This document shows positions 1 through 11,398 of a stretch of 64,000 bases of DNA, one piece after another (positions within the stretch are counted from its first letter, which is position 1; every line of letters starts with the position of its first letter). This DNA is from Lophius americanus. Its lineage: Eukaryota; Chordata; Actinopteri; Lophiiformes; Lophiidae. The stretch spans positions 9,421,001-9,485,000 of the forward strand of contig JBBDHG010000014.1 in the NCBI GenBank assembly GCA_037951165.1. The letters are read 5' to 3'. Made by a program: the position numbers and the translations under genes. Below the pieces are notes generated by a model, which did not search any database, had not been told where the DNA came from, and saw nothing but the letters and a program-made list of their open reading frames with translations.

Positions 1-175
1 GGGTCCGGAGCAGGAGGGAAATTACACGTGTGTGTTGGAGGAGATGGGCTACAGCAGAGTCTTGGCAAGGTACCAGCTGAAACTGATGAGCAGAGCAGTG
101 GGATTTCCATCAAGTCCACTGGTCTGGTTCTGTCTAATAGCTGTTCTAGTCAAAGGTTTGTCAGTACAAGCCTGA
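1..175 (+). CDS. sema7a: Semaphorin-7A-like, C-terminal end (partial, 5' part outside window)
   Basis: The frame is open from base 2 to a TGA at 173-175 and gives 57 residues. Seen: an Ig-domain F-strand motif (E-x-G-N-Y-T-C, codons at 14-31), then a G strand with GYSRVLARYQLKL, a short Ser-rich spacer, and a hydrophobic end (PLVWFCLIAVLV) with no cytoplasmic tail, as in a GPI-attachment signal. Known: semaphorin-7A is a GPI-anchored semaphorin with sema, PSI and Ig domains that signals through integrin beta-1 and plexin C1. Its mammalian C-terminus has the same order (YTC, GSYFREAQHWQLL, hydrophobic end), and SEMA7A lies close to ARID3B in mammals. Inferred: this is the last exon of sema7a, convergent with arid3b. 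The sema and PSI domains lie to the left of the window. Another GPI-anchored Ig protein such as a Thy-1-like one is possible, but the spacing and synteny favour sema7a. Confidence 0.68.
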   Translation, partial: GPEQEGNYTCVLEEMGYSRVLARYQLKLMSRAVGFPSSPLVWFCLIAVLVKGLSVQA

Positions 176-3130
176 TTCCAAAAAAGAATCGGCGCATGAG
201 ATCAGTGAGAGTTGACCGACATCACACATTTTTAATGTGGTGCATCTTTGAGTTTAAGGGTTCTCTTCTGAAAAATACAATAACAAAACCATATTGTTTT
301 TATACGGGGAGAAAAATAATTATTTTCTAGTAGTACTTAAGTGGGCAGATGGGATTCATGCATTTCTATGAGGTGAAGCTAGGAATCATTTTTCATGGGT
401 TCCGGTCTCATTGCTGTTAACAGTGCCTATAATTATCTGACTGGAGGTTGCAAACAAAATATCATTTAAGTTACTGAGGTCTGTGTAAAACTTTGAAAAA
501 TGTATGAAACTGCTGAAACTAATCAACTGCTGTTGATTAATGTTATTGTGTCATATTTACTTTTTGATGATGTTGAACAGGGATCTGGTAGAAATCGTTT
601 GGGGCCATCGCTGTCACCGTCATCTCCTAGCATGGTGAATTTAACACTCAAGTGCTAAAAGAATGTTTGGTGTTTTTTTTATTTCGATTACTGACATATT
701 TATGGGCCACCGATAGTGAAGTAGCGCATTCCAATATTAACAGCAATATTTTACCACGTTTAACCTTGAAGAATGCTTAAAGAAAGTAATCTCAAATTCT
801 TAAGTCATGTTTTTTAATCACATTTACAGCAAGATTTCTCAAATTAGTCATATAAACTCTTCTAGGAAAAATGTTAAATTTTATATCTAACTGTAAATCT
901 TACAGCTCAATGTTAAATATAAATGTAAATTTTGAATTAAATCTAAATATATTATAATTTAAATGTTGGATGTAAATGTTAACTCTTAATCTAAATTTAG
1001 CTTGGATGGAACTGGCTCTATTTATTTAGCTTTTATTTTTGTACTTATGCTAACTAGCTGTATACATTTGAAAATAGGTTTCAAGAAACATTTAGGTTTT
1101 CATTTATATTCAAAATTTAGATATATTTACATTATCTTTTAATATTTACATACAGAATTTTGATTTAATTCTATATTTTTTACTACATTTTTCCTAAAAG
1201 AGTAGATATGAATTAAATGTTTAAAATTCTTAAACCACTTTCTGAACACTGGGGAGTTAAATATTGCAAAATTGTAATCCACATTAATTGCTTTATAATC
1301 AGCGCCCCATACCGCTCTCGTTAAGTGGAGCCTCAGATTATACTTCTTTAGAACGGAAATGGTTTCCCTGCTTTTCTGACGGGTATCGTTCCCATTCAAG
1401 TGCACAAAATTGCTGAAATATATATCTTTTCTGAAATTCTTTTGATTTTGGTTTGATGTTCGCAGCCAAACAATGAAAATTCCCATGATCCGTATTTTTT
1501 CATAAACTGGCTGCGCATGTGCCGTCACCTTTGACCTGTGACACAGTTTGGCTCCAAACGAAATACGTTAAAAAAATAGAATAATGTTTTGATTTATTTT
1601 TTTGTGTAGGGGAAGCTAAAATTTGTATGAAATATATAAGTTTAAAGAAGAATTTTGCAGCCAACATTACCTGGGCAGGAGGGAGGGGAGGAAATGAGAC
1701 ACCTGATATAGAACTTTTCACTTTGTCTGTATTTGAGCTTTGCAAAGCCCAAAATTATTTCTGTCTGTCTTTGTGGATTGTTTGATGAAAGGAAAGCACA
1801 TCTGTTTTTCCTGTTTGAACACATACTCAAACCTCAAAAGGTCAACTGTTATAAAACTAAACAGCGACCTTAAAGCACCTTAATGTCATGGTTGTGCTGT
1901 GTGAACACAAAGAAATGTTTCTGATGCCTGGGCTTCTTATATTTCTAAATGACCATGAGAAACATTATTTCTGTTTTAATTTATGTTTTGTGCATTTACT
2001 GAAATTGACATTGTTGACTTTGAGTAAAAGATGGAGAACTATCAGTGGAGGGGAAGTGAAGTACAGAAGTCATTGCAAGATAAATTTGTACATTCTGAAT
2101 TGCGACAGTTCCATGTTCGAGAACATCAAGATCTGCATCAGTTTATCGTTGGGAAATAGAGTCTTCCGGTTCATTTAAATAGTAATTCATTTTCTGTAAC
2201 CGCTTATTCTTCTCAGAACCCGGGGGCTGGAACCTACCCCTTATTTCATATTGTTGAGCGTATTTACATATTGGAACTTCCCAAGCTTAAAGAGACTCTT
2301 AAAGAAAGACTTCTACGGATGTCATATCCTCCATTCCTTTGCTGAGCCAAGGGTTGGTGTATTGTCTTGGACCAACCTACAAAGTCCCCATAAAGCCATC
2401 TTTCCATGGAAATATCAAAAAGCACCCTACTTGTAATTGTTCATTTATGTGATTTTTGGTGAATCTAGAAAGTACAGTTTTTCCCTGACAAAATTTATCA
2501 ACTAAGATTCTGCCCCCCAAAAAAAATGTTTTCAGAGAATATATCCCCTTGTCATTTTTATTTTGCGGTATATAAAGTCAAGCAGATCCGTTTGTGGAAA
2601 ATCTAAACGGACAGGATCCTGTACTCAAGCCTGTAGGTTGTATTTCAGGGAAGCAATCTTAGTGAACGTCTAACAAACTTCCCCATGGGGTGTTTGTTAA
2701 GTGTATTTGCAGTAAGTGCAGTTTAAAAGATGGGATCATGAACTTTCGGTTGCAGAAACATGAGAAATACTGTGAAACATGTTATCTGGTGTTGTCACAG
2801 GCTCCGGGACACGAGAAATCAGTGACGTGCGTGTTTGTGCTAAGGGAGGCACTGACACATTCAGTAAGATTTACAAATATACAAACCAAATAGAGTAGTT
2901 TAAAATTAACATTTAAACACTGACTACTGGTTGTTTCATATCTTATATCAGAATTTTCTACACACACCACAGTAAGGTACATATTGGCCCAAAGAAGAAC
3001 ATTCGATTTGTATCGGCTCAGAGGAAGAGCGCATTGACTCTCCACCCACTTGGTTTCTTAATTTGCCATTAACATTTAACAATTCATACAGTACGAGAAA
3101 AAAAATCATGTGTTCGCCTCGTTTGAAAGA
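176..3130. other. sema7a 3' flank / probable 3'UTR and intergenic DNA
   Basis: No coding exon is recognised here. The stretch is AT-rich. From about 840 to 1140 it is low-complexity, built from degenerate TAAAT/TTAAAT words. ATTAAA at 936-941 is a weak plus-strand polyadenylation candidate. Small open frames show no family signature. In mammals UBL7 lies between SEMA7A and ARID3B; I see no ubiquitin-like coding sequence here. Confidence 0.4.
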
Positions 3131-3131
3131 A

Positions 3132-3142
3132 AATAAAATAAA
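3132..3142 (+). other. Candidate polyadenylation signals (two overlapping AATAAA)
   Basis: AATAAA occurs at 3132-3137 and 3137-3142, about 3 kb after the sema7a stop. These are the clearest plus-strand canonical hexamers I noticed in this interval. The A-rich context makes chance occurrence likely, so use for sema7a is inference only. Confidence 0.25.
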
Positions 3143-3199
3143 AAAATACGATAGAAATTAGAAAAACTGTTTAAAGTGGTATTTTCTGTTATTTATATA

Positions 3200-3205
3200 T
3201 TTATT
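3200..3205 (-). other. Candidate polyadenylation signal for arid3b (AATAAA)
   Basis: TTTATT on the plus strand reads AATAAA on the minus strand. It is the first canonical hexamer I find downstream of the arid3b stop (8279), about 5.1 kb away. Closer ATTAAA variants lie at 7501-7506, 7355-7360, 6996-7001 and 6240-6245, so shorter 3'UTRs are equally possible. Confidence 0.28.
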
Positions 3206-4480
3206 TTTTTATAACTACTCCTACATTTTAAAATTAGAGTTCCATTTTTAAAATTTAATAAGGAATCGATTTTCCTGGGGTGGTTTGGGTATAGAATCTT
3301 CCATTTTTGTAGTCGGAGTAAAACCTAAAAAACACAGACTACTGTAGTGAACTGGAACCTCTGATTTTGTCTCTGCGTAGAAGAGCAACAGCAGAACAAG
3401 AACAAACCCGTGGTCCCAGCACGCCCCCTTCAGGGAGGCAGAGGTACTGGCTGCTTCACCTGCTTTTTAATCACGGTTTTATGTCAGATCAGCAAGACTA
3501 AATATGTTATACAAATATGCAAAATACATTAACTATTTTATGGAAAGTGAGGACATAAATAAATTGCCTACAAACATTACATTGCACATCTCTCTATTCC
3601 AACAGGAAATACGCAAATTTAGCAATTTTGATTATTAAAAATGAATAAAATGATTGGAATCATACAGAATTGACATTTGTAGCACATATCAGTAGACAAA
3701 TATTAATATTTGTTAGATCTTTTTTCTTTTTTTTACTCTTCATGATCTGGTACTGCACCTCCCTGATAAGAAATAAGAAATAAATCAAGCACACATGGTG
3801 GTAAGATATAAAGTAAAACTTTATCATTACATACAAGTTTAAAGCCCTGAGAACCATATCTTTATATTACTAAAATGAACAAAACTGAATGTGTGAAAAC
3901 CACTTTGGAAAAGTGCTCCTCTTAAATACAATCAGCACAAACCAGTTTTTACAAGCATTCATGTGTTTTGTCCTATTTTTTTGTTTGCTTTAATCAAAGA
4001 GAAAAACTATAATATCAGTAATATCATTATTATTATATCCATAATAATAATAACAGTACAAAAATATGCACAAACCCCACAGTTGAATTAATATACGGAG
4101 CATTGTACAAGCCAAAAAACAACAACAAAAAATGATAAATGAGGTATTCGATATCCACTTGCATATGCGCCTGTTTTTACACAGATCAGGTTAATTTTTA
4201 AACAATTTAAAACTGAATTAATTCCAAAAATTATCTGAGCAACAAAAAAAGTTCTGCAAACTTCCAACTTCACAGCTTCCTGAGTGAAGAGACCTTGCCT
4301 GCGGTTATTGATGACAGAAAAAGAAAAAGCATCACCAAAAGCAAAGTAGCATTCAACAAAGTGACCACAGCTTCTGTCAGTACTCGCCCCTCAATGCCGC
4401 TTCGACATCGAACGCAACAGTGACTGCAGCCCACTGCCCTGAGGTATTGTGGTATGACGAGGTAGGGGCGGTGTCTAGAA

Positions 4481-4520
4481 CACACATCACGCACACACAC
4501 ACAAGCGCGCACGCACACAA
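4481..4520. repeat. Imperfect (CA)n microsatellite
   Basis: An interrupted run of CA/CG dinucleotides (CACACATCACGCACACACAC and similar). It lies within the presumed arid3b 3'UTR or flank. Confidence 0.8.
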
Positions 4521-5147
4521 AGACAAGCTGGTTTGCAGGTGTCCTACAAACTCAAAAAAGAGGTCAGGTAATACAAGTCCAGAGGTTGGTGAGGTTTTCC
4601 AGAGGGCCGCTGGTTTGATTGAGGATAAACAAGGTGTTAAAAACCTGATCTGACTGGGCAGTTCCCAGTGGAAAAACTGGGAGCTAGTGCTTGAGTAAAC
4701 CTGTTTGAAAGAAATACAAAGTCATCAAAGTCTTTAGTGTATGATAGCACCTCCCTCTTGTAATATGTAATGTGTAGAGCTATGGCACCACCTGCAGAAT
4801 GTCGCGGGTGTAGATGTGGGCTAATAGCAACCGCATAGTGGAGCTGAAGATAGTTTGAATAACTGTCAACAGTTTTGATAATCAAGTTATCTTTCTAAGC
4901 GGTAAGGGAAAAAAAAAAATTTCAGCCCCTCATATATGAACACTTCTTTTTCTCTTAATTTTAATGACATTAATCTGAAGATATTTGGGTTGTGGCAAAA
5001 GTTATTTGGGGCGGACGCCCAAACTTTGAAAAATGTTTTTATGAACCACAAAACAAATTTAATAATCCAGAAAATTATACATAAGTAAAATAAGTTGCAG
5101 CTTGACCACATACTGTACACTGAACCTACTTATATGTGCGAGGACGC

Positions 5148-5176
5148 TCACACACACAGACGCACACACACACATA
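5148..5176. repeat. (CA)n microsatellite
   Basis: Alternating CA with one GACG interruption, within the presumed arid3b 3'UTR or flank. Confidence 0.8.
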
Positions 5177-7977
5177 CAATAACATTCAAAGGCAGTGAAG
5201 CTACACTATCAAAGAGCCATTCCTTAGCATAAGCAGATGAAAACAGAAAGCTTGAGTTTCAAAACAAGAAAACGTTTTAGTAACAACCTAAATGATCAGG
5301 CTTTTCAAATGTTACTAAAAACAAGGTCCACCTGGGAAAAAAAACAAATAAATAATAACAAAACTAGGTTGTTAATGCAACAACATGAAGGACAACTGGT
5401 GTCTAATGTTTGAAATGCTTCCTGAAATAAAAAAAATGATTACTCTTCAAAGGATTAAGCTTGAAGAGAAAAACATTTTCACAGCCAGTCAAGTATTGAA
5501 ACCTGCACTGGCTGGATCTCACCAGCAACTAATTTTAAGGCAGCATCTACAGTTCTCATCTTTTTAAAATACAGTTCTGTGTCATAAAGGGCTCTGAAAG
5601 ATACACCGATAGCACTAACTGCACCATTCTCAAATCCCTCAACTGTGATATACACTGCAAAACATCCGCAAAACCTGACACATAATGGCTAAAATACAGT
5701 CCAATAAACACAACAAGGCTGCCCACCTCCGATCCCGCTGGGCTTAAAGAGGTTTCTAAACAGTTACAATGCCTCACATTCAACACAGTTAAAGCTAGAA
5801 AAATTCATTTTCATCCTTTGCAGTATTTCAAAACGCTAAAAATGTATTTTAAAGGGATAAAAATACCATACAATTGTAGGGATAATCCGTCTGACTCTGG
5901 TTCATCAGGAAGTGGGTGCTTTTATAAAAGACTTAGACTAACAGAGAGAGTGTGTGTCCGCACCGGGTGTTGAGTTAACAACCAGCCCCAAAAGCCTGTG
6001 AAAATGTAAAAGTTTAAATTAAGGAAAGCCACAGCATCTCACCTACTGTCCAGGATAACAACACTTAAATAGCTGGTAACAAAAATGTCCATCTGTACAT
6101 GTCATTCAATCACATCTAAATCCAATTTCAAATGATTGATTTTTTCCAACTTTCTGATAATCAAGTCATGCCGAAAAATGCAAAACACAGGAAATCACCT
6201 CAGCTAAAGATATTTTCACTTGTTTAAGAAAACAGCAGATTTAATGAGATTAGATGCAACTTTTTTTGAAGTCTAAAATAGACCTCGAGCTCCTTTGCTG
6301 TGCACGACAGCAGGCGTGGGCAGGATTGTACGCGGGGATCATTCAAGAGAAGCGACGTGGCTAGTCTTTGGTATCTAGCTGTGCAATAATCAGATGCTAA
6401 CACGAACCAGAGGATTATGGTATCAAAACACTGGTCACATGATTGTACACATGCATATCATTCTGCCGCTTCCATGAGAGAAGACAGTTTAGCTGCAATT
6501 CAGGTGTTTGCAGTCAATTCAAAGTCAACATGGTCTTTTGTTTGTTGAAATTTTTGACCACTGCAACCTTGAAACCTGTTAATAATCCTACAAATCGACA
6601 TGTGTCAGTGAGGAACTAACTACACTTCCTCTTCCCTGAAAAAAATGCCGATATATCACTCCTCTCAGACATTAACTTGAGGAGCAACCCCCCCCCCAAA
6701 AAAACAAAAAAAAAACAGAAGCAAGCATAAAACAAGTTCTACAACTAAATACAGGAGGAGAGAGATAGCAAGCCCATCCCAATTCTGTTTGTCCCCAAAA
6801 ACCACCAGCAGAGTTTCGGTACGTTCACGTCAGTTTCAGATCAGGTAGGATTTCCATCTTGGGTTTGGGCATCCGGTCTCGCTGACTGCTGAGCCGCATG
6901 AGGTATGTAGTGTATCTCTCCTCTAGAGAGAGTCTGATGAGGTATTCTCAAACAGTCATGTAGACTTGTACATTCTTCAGGTATGAATCCTTTCTTTTAA
7001 TTCTTTAAATGAGTGATTCCTTTGCGGTTGTCACAATGTTTCCTGAGAGAGAGACGTGCTCCAGAGCAAAGAGGCCAGTAAGAGGTATGAGAGCTATGCG
7101 TTGACGATTGTCGTCAGAATGACATTCAGCTACGTTGCTGCAGCTGGAAGAAAGGATGAAGAGACAAAAACAAGAAAAAAGGGGGTGGATGGGTGGGAGG
7201 CCAGGGGGACAAACTCAAACCTGATTCTGTACTACCTTTCTAACATACAGACAGGAGCCAGGTTGAAGATATGAGCTCAGACTCTGCTAATGGTTCAGAG
7301 ATGCTGTTCCCCCAACTTTGTGCGCTACATATTTCCAGTCAACTTGTGAAGACCTTTAATACATTTGGTTGACACTAAAATCCTGCACGTTACTAGTGAT
7401 GCTTTGGGGAAATCCGGTCCATATTCGGTAGGTTTGTACATATCACAAATCATTCAGACGGACTTGACATGTTCTGATGGATGATTGTATAATGCTGTGT
7501 TTTAATGTGCTGATCTACAGCATTTCATCATTTCCCAGTTAGAGTTCAGCAGGAGTCTACAGTGTGAGAACGAGACCTGAGCGGCCCGTGTTGGAGGCCT
7601 GTTACTGAGGTGGGTGCTCTGCATACGAGGCTCCACTGGTGAGTTACCCGACGTCCCCTAATTGCAACTAGGTCAAAAAGAATACAAAAATAAAGTTGAT
7701 TCAGGTTAAATATACTACAGCTCCTGAGGTAAAGACAGCACTGCAGGTTACTTGATTTGAGGTATGTAAAAAGAGAACAACTAAAAATAAAATCATTCTA
7801 AAACACAAAATCAAAAAGACAACAAAATGGCAACAAACAAAATGTTCTAAGATAAAACTTTTCAAGTTAAGTTGTGACTACACCTGTCAGTGGGTTTTGG
7901 CTGAGCTGATTGTGTTTAGCATGTACATTAGGATTAACAAGTGTGTGTGTAAGTGTGGATTGTATATATATATAACT

Positions 7978-8038
7978 GGTGTGTGTTTGTGTGTGTGTGT
8001 GTGTCTGTGTGTCTGTGTGTGTTTGTGTGTGTGTGTGC
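7978..8038. repeat. (GT)n microsatellite in arid3b 3'UTR
   Basis: GT repeats with TTTGT and CTGT interruptions, 240-300 nt after the arid3b stop. The transcript would carry a CA-rich tract here, a known binding context for hnRNP L. Whether it is used is unknown. Confidence 0.8.
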
Positions 8039-8278
8039 CTGTAGTGTGGTGTCGATGAGTTGGATAAAATGCATAGCTGTGCATTTGGGCACATTTCGTC
8101 ATATAATATTCTTGGGCTCTGCGTTCATGATTGGACAGCCAAGAGATTGACAGGGTTGATGAGGTATTTGTTGTGCAAGAGTTTGTTATTCTTATCGGTT
8201 TCTCATTGTACTGTATATTCTTGCTGGGCCTCCCGGTGGAAGAGAAGCCTGATGAACAGGTACAAGGGGCAGCCAGAG

Positions 8279-8472
8279 TTAGGGTGACCCGCTGGGGGTT
8301 GGCTCAGCCGAACCAGGACCCTTGGAGGAGGAGGATGACGAGGGGCTGAGGGTCTGAGCCACGGGAGCAGAGAAGCCAAAGCTTGTGCTGGTTCCAGCAG
8401 GGGGGGCTGAAGCAGCAGCAGCCGACACAGCAGGCCCCGGGGCCCCTCCAGACTTCTGGGCAAACAGTGTTC
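8279..8472 (-). CDS. arid3b: arid3b coding exon 8: C-terminus and stop
   Basis: Begins after TCTTACAG, completes the Gly codon and encodes TLFAQK, an Ala/Pro stretch, a Ser run, and an end [11 protein letters not shown] before TAA at 8279-8281. The end resembles the human ARID3B tail (GTPSAEPSTSWSL). The exon continues as 3'UTR below 8279. Confidence 0.92.
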
Positions 8473-11329
8473 CTGTAAGAAAAAGGAGGACATAATCACT
8501 ACAAACAATAAGGGTAACTTTGTCAGGTAGTGATCATTTGACAAATATACTAAAGAGAGAAGCTGAAGGCGATAAATAATAATCAATATTAATGTAATTA
8601 ATATTATATATATATAGTTTTATATATATATAATATAGTTCAATCATATTTCCCATACAAACCTGAGTAAATTGTGCCATTAACCTCCACTGAAACAGTG
8701 ATGCTGGCGTTTCCATTGGTTGAGATGCTAAGAGACATATCTTGCTGCTTCTCATCTGAAGGAACAGAAGTAACAGTTCATTTAGGTGCTTTGACGGATC
8801 CAGGTAATATACTTTCAATAAATTAAATACACTTTAAATAAAGACTGAGGATCCTTTAGCTCATTGACATTGGTAGAAGTTGATAAGAAATAAAAGATGG
8901 GAAAAAACAGTTTGTAAATTACAACCTGCCAAGTACTATGTTACTTTTCTGACTGAAGGTGAATGTGTTAAAATTGCATCTGCACTGACCTCTTGTGGTT
9001 ATGGGGGGGGGTCCGAGGCGCAAGTTCATTGGCATTTGGGAAGCCATGGCCAGCAGATTGTGTTGGAAAGCCTGCTGCATCAAACGCTGCTGCTCTTCTG
9101 CCAGACGGGCCATTTTCCTCTCGGGCCCATCTCCACCACCAGTCTCCAGCTTTTCTCTCAGCTGCTCCAGTGTGGCTGCTCTTGCCAAACCTGCAACCTG
9201 CTGTTGACCCAGGGCCAGCGTCATCGATGGCCTTGGTGCCGTAATTGACGGGGTCAAGTCATCTGGAAGATAGAGTGCGTTTTATGAATTCTAATGGATC
9301 CATTAGTCCATTTCCATGGACTGAAAAACTGAAAAGGAAATTCATAGCTCTACATAGGGAAATGGATGGTTTTCTTCATATCAGCTTCATATATCCAAGG
9401 CAGTGTGTTTATTTAAGTATATAAATTACAAGTGATTTTAGTTGCAGCAGACCCTAGAGACCCCCAGTATGGAATCAACTTCCTAAATTCAAACCAATGC
9501 ACATTTGATTTGAATTACAGAAATAACAAAGAGAACTGATTACTTTCCGCATTCTCGCTTACAACAAACAAACCAAATAACAACAATTGTTGCGTGTGCC
9601 GGTAAAAACATGCTACAAAACAAAACACCAACATTCTGAAAATAATATGAAGGTTTTATCACACCTTGACACCATCATTTTAAGGAAAAATGTAAAGCAT
9701 ATTTGTCAGAGCCTCTCAGATCAAAGACTGCTGATTTGGAGAATTGTGACACAGAGATCAATATTCTAATATTCTTCAAGCTCTTACTCCAAAATATTGT
9801 CTCTTAGAAAATGAAACCCCTCTTGACGAAGACAATAGCCATTTTGAGAACTGCTTAAAACCTTCACTGGTTTCCATAACCCACTTTACGTACAACAGAT
9901 TTACATAAAAACAAAATAGCGCTGTTTAAGGACATGCAAAGCAGTCACACACCCGCAGTGACCTGTCAAACCATGTGCCGTCCTATATGACCATATAAAG
10001 CAACCATCCGGTATAATATGATGCATTACACAAGTCAAAATTGAGATACTGACAACGTCATGAGAATCACATTCCAGTCAAGTCAAAGTGACATCAGATA
10101 ACAGACCAGGGTAATGACTGTTATCAACAGGATCGCACTGATGTAGAGCGAAGGCTTCAAAGTTTATAAAGTGTTACCCCAGGGTGGGAACCATGTTATT
10201 AATCAGTAGTAAAGAAGAGGAGTCGCAGCAGCCTGAGGCAGAATTGGTTCACACATGACTCTTAAACACCTGGATGGATGGAAGTCGTACACACACATCG
10301 ACGATGGGTTACAGTCAAGGTAAGGATGGGACTTTATACAAGAATGTAAAATACAATCATAAAAGCACAACAACATGCCTGCATGCATACAAGCAAACAC
10401 TGATATATGATAAAAAATGAGCAGAAATATATTTGATTGTGTGCTTTGTAATAAGATTATAATAAAAAAGGACTCCCTTGAATCAATAAAATTGAAACTA
10501 CATCTGTTTGTTTCCATGAATATGACTAGATGTAGTTTCTCTGAATTAAGGGCAGGGGGCAATATTCCCTTACAAATACTACCAATATCACCACAAGTCT
10601 GCACATCTGTAACTGGAATACTCAGGTTCCATCCAAGCCATACATATTGCTGCATTCTCTGAAGTAAACATTTACACAGTTTAATGAAACAACCATAAAA
10701 CCAGAGCTAGGTTTCTGAACATGAGTGCTATTTTTTCCAGCTCCAACCATCATAATCGTGTCTATATCTGAGAGCAGCCTGTTTACACACAGGCAGGCTT
10801 GTTTCAGAAAACAACCCCCACAGGCTTTAAACTTATTTTTACCACCTCTCTATTTGTGGGATTATGAAAAACCTACTCTTAATGTAACTACGAAGCCGTA
10901 GAATATAAAACACACCAATGGATGTGAGGATTGTCTAAGCTGCAGGTGCCTTCTGGTTCTATTATACATTAAAAAGAGTGTTGTTCCTAAAGATCAGTAT
11001 TTGTCTGGTTATCATGTCTAACTTTTCGCACCTTTCTTCAGAGACGGCCCTGGTGAGACGTGCAGGCCATTAAGGGCCCCCGATGTCCCTGCCGCAAGAG
11101 CCGAGAGGTGCATCTTGGGAGGTGAGAGGATATGGGGAGCTGTGCTGGGAGAAGGTGAGAAGCGGAAAAGACTGCTACTGTAGCTCGGACGACGACCCTC
11201 ACGTCTGTTGCTGTCGATGGCAGCCTGGAGTTCACCAGGGGAGCTGAGGCCTTTCCTCTCGCACTCATATGGGTAGAGGTATTTCATGTACCTGAGAAGG
11301 AACAGACAAACACAAGCACGCACACGCAG

Positions 11330-11398
<69 letters not shown>

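Larger units (their letters stand above)
3206..8278 (-). other. Probable arid3b 3'UTR and downstream flank
   Basis: This is 5 kb without a recognisable coding exon, directly after the arid3b stop codon. The final exon must contain 3'UTR beginning at 8278 and running toward lower coordinates; its true end cannot be fixed from sequence. It is A-rich on the plus strand (U-rich in the transcript) and contains CA/GT microsatellites at 4481-4520, 5148-5176 and 7978-8038. The short open frames here are compositional. Confidence 0.35.

Noticed and set aside
11018..11395. 125-codon minus-strand frame beginning with a long Cys-Val run
   Set aside because: The N-terminal part is translated (TG)n microsatellite read through the splice acceptor. 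Only 11032-11291 is coding, as arid3b exon 5.
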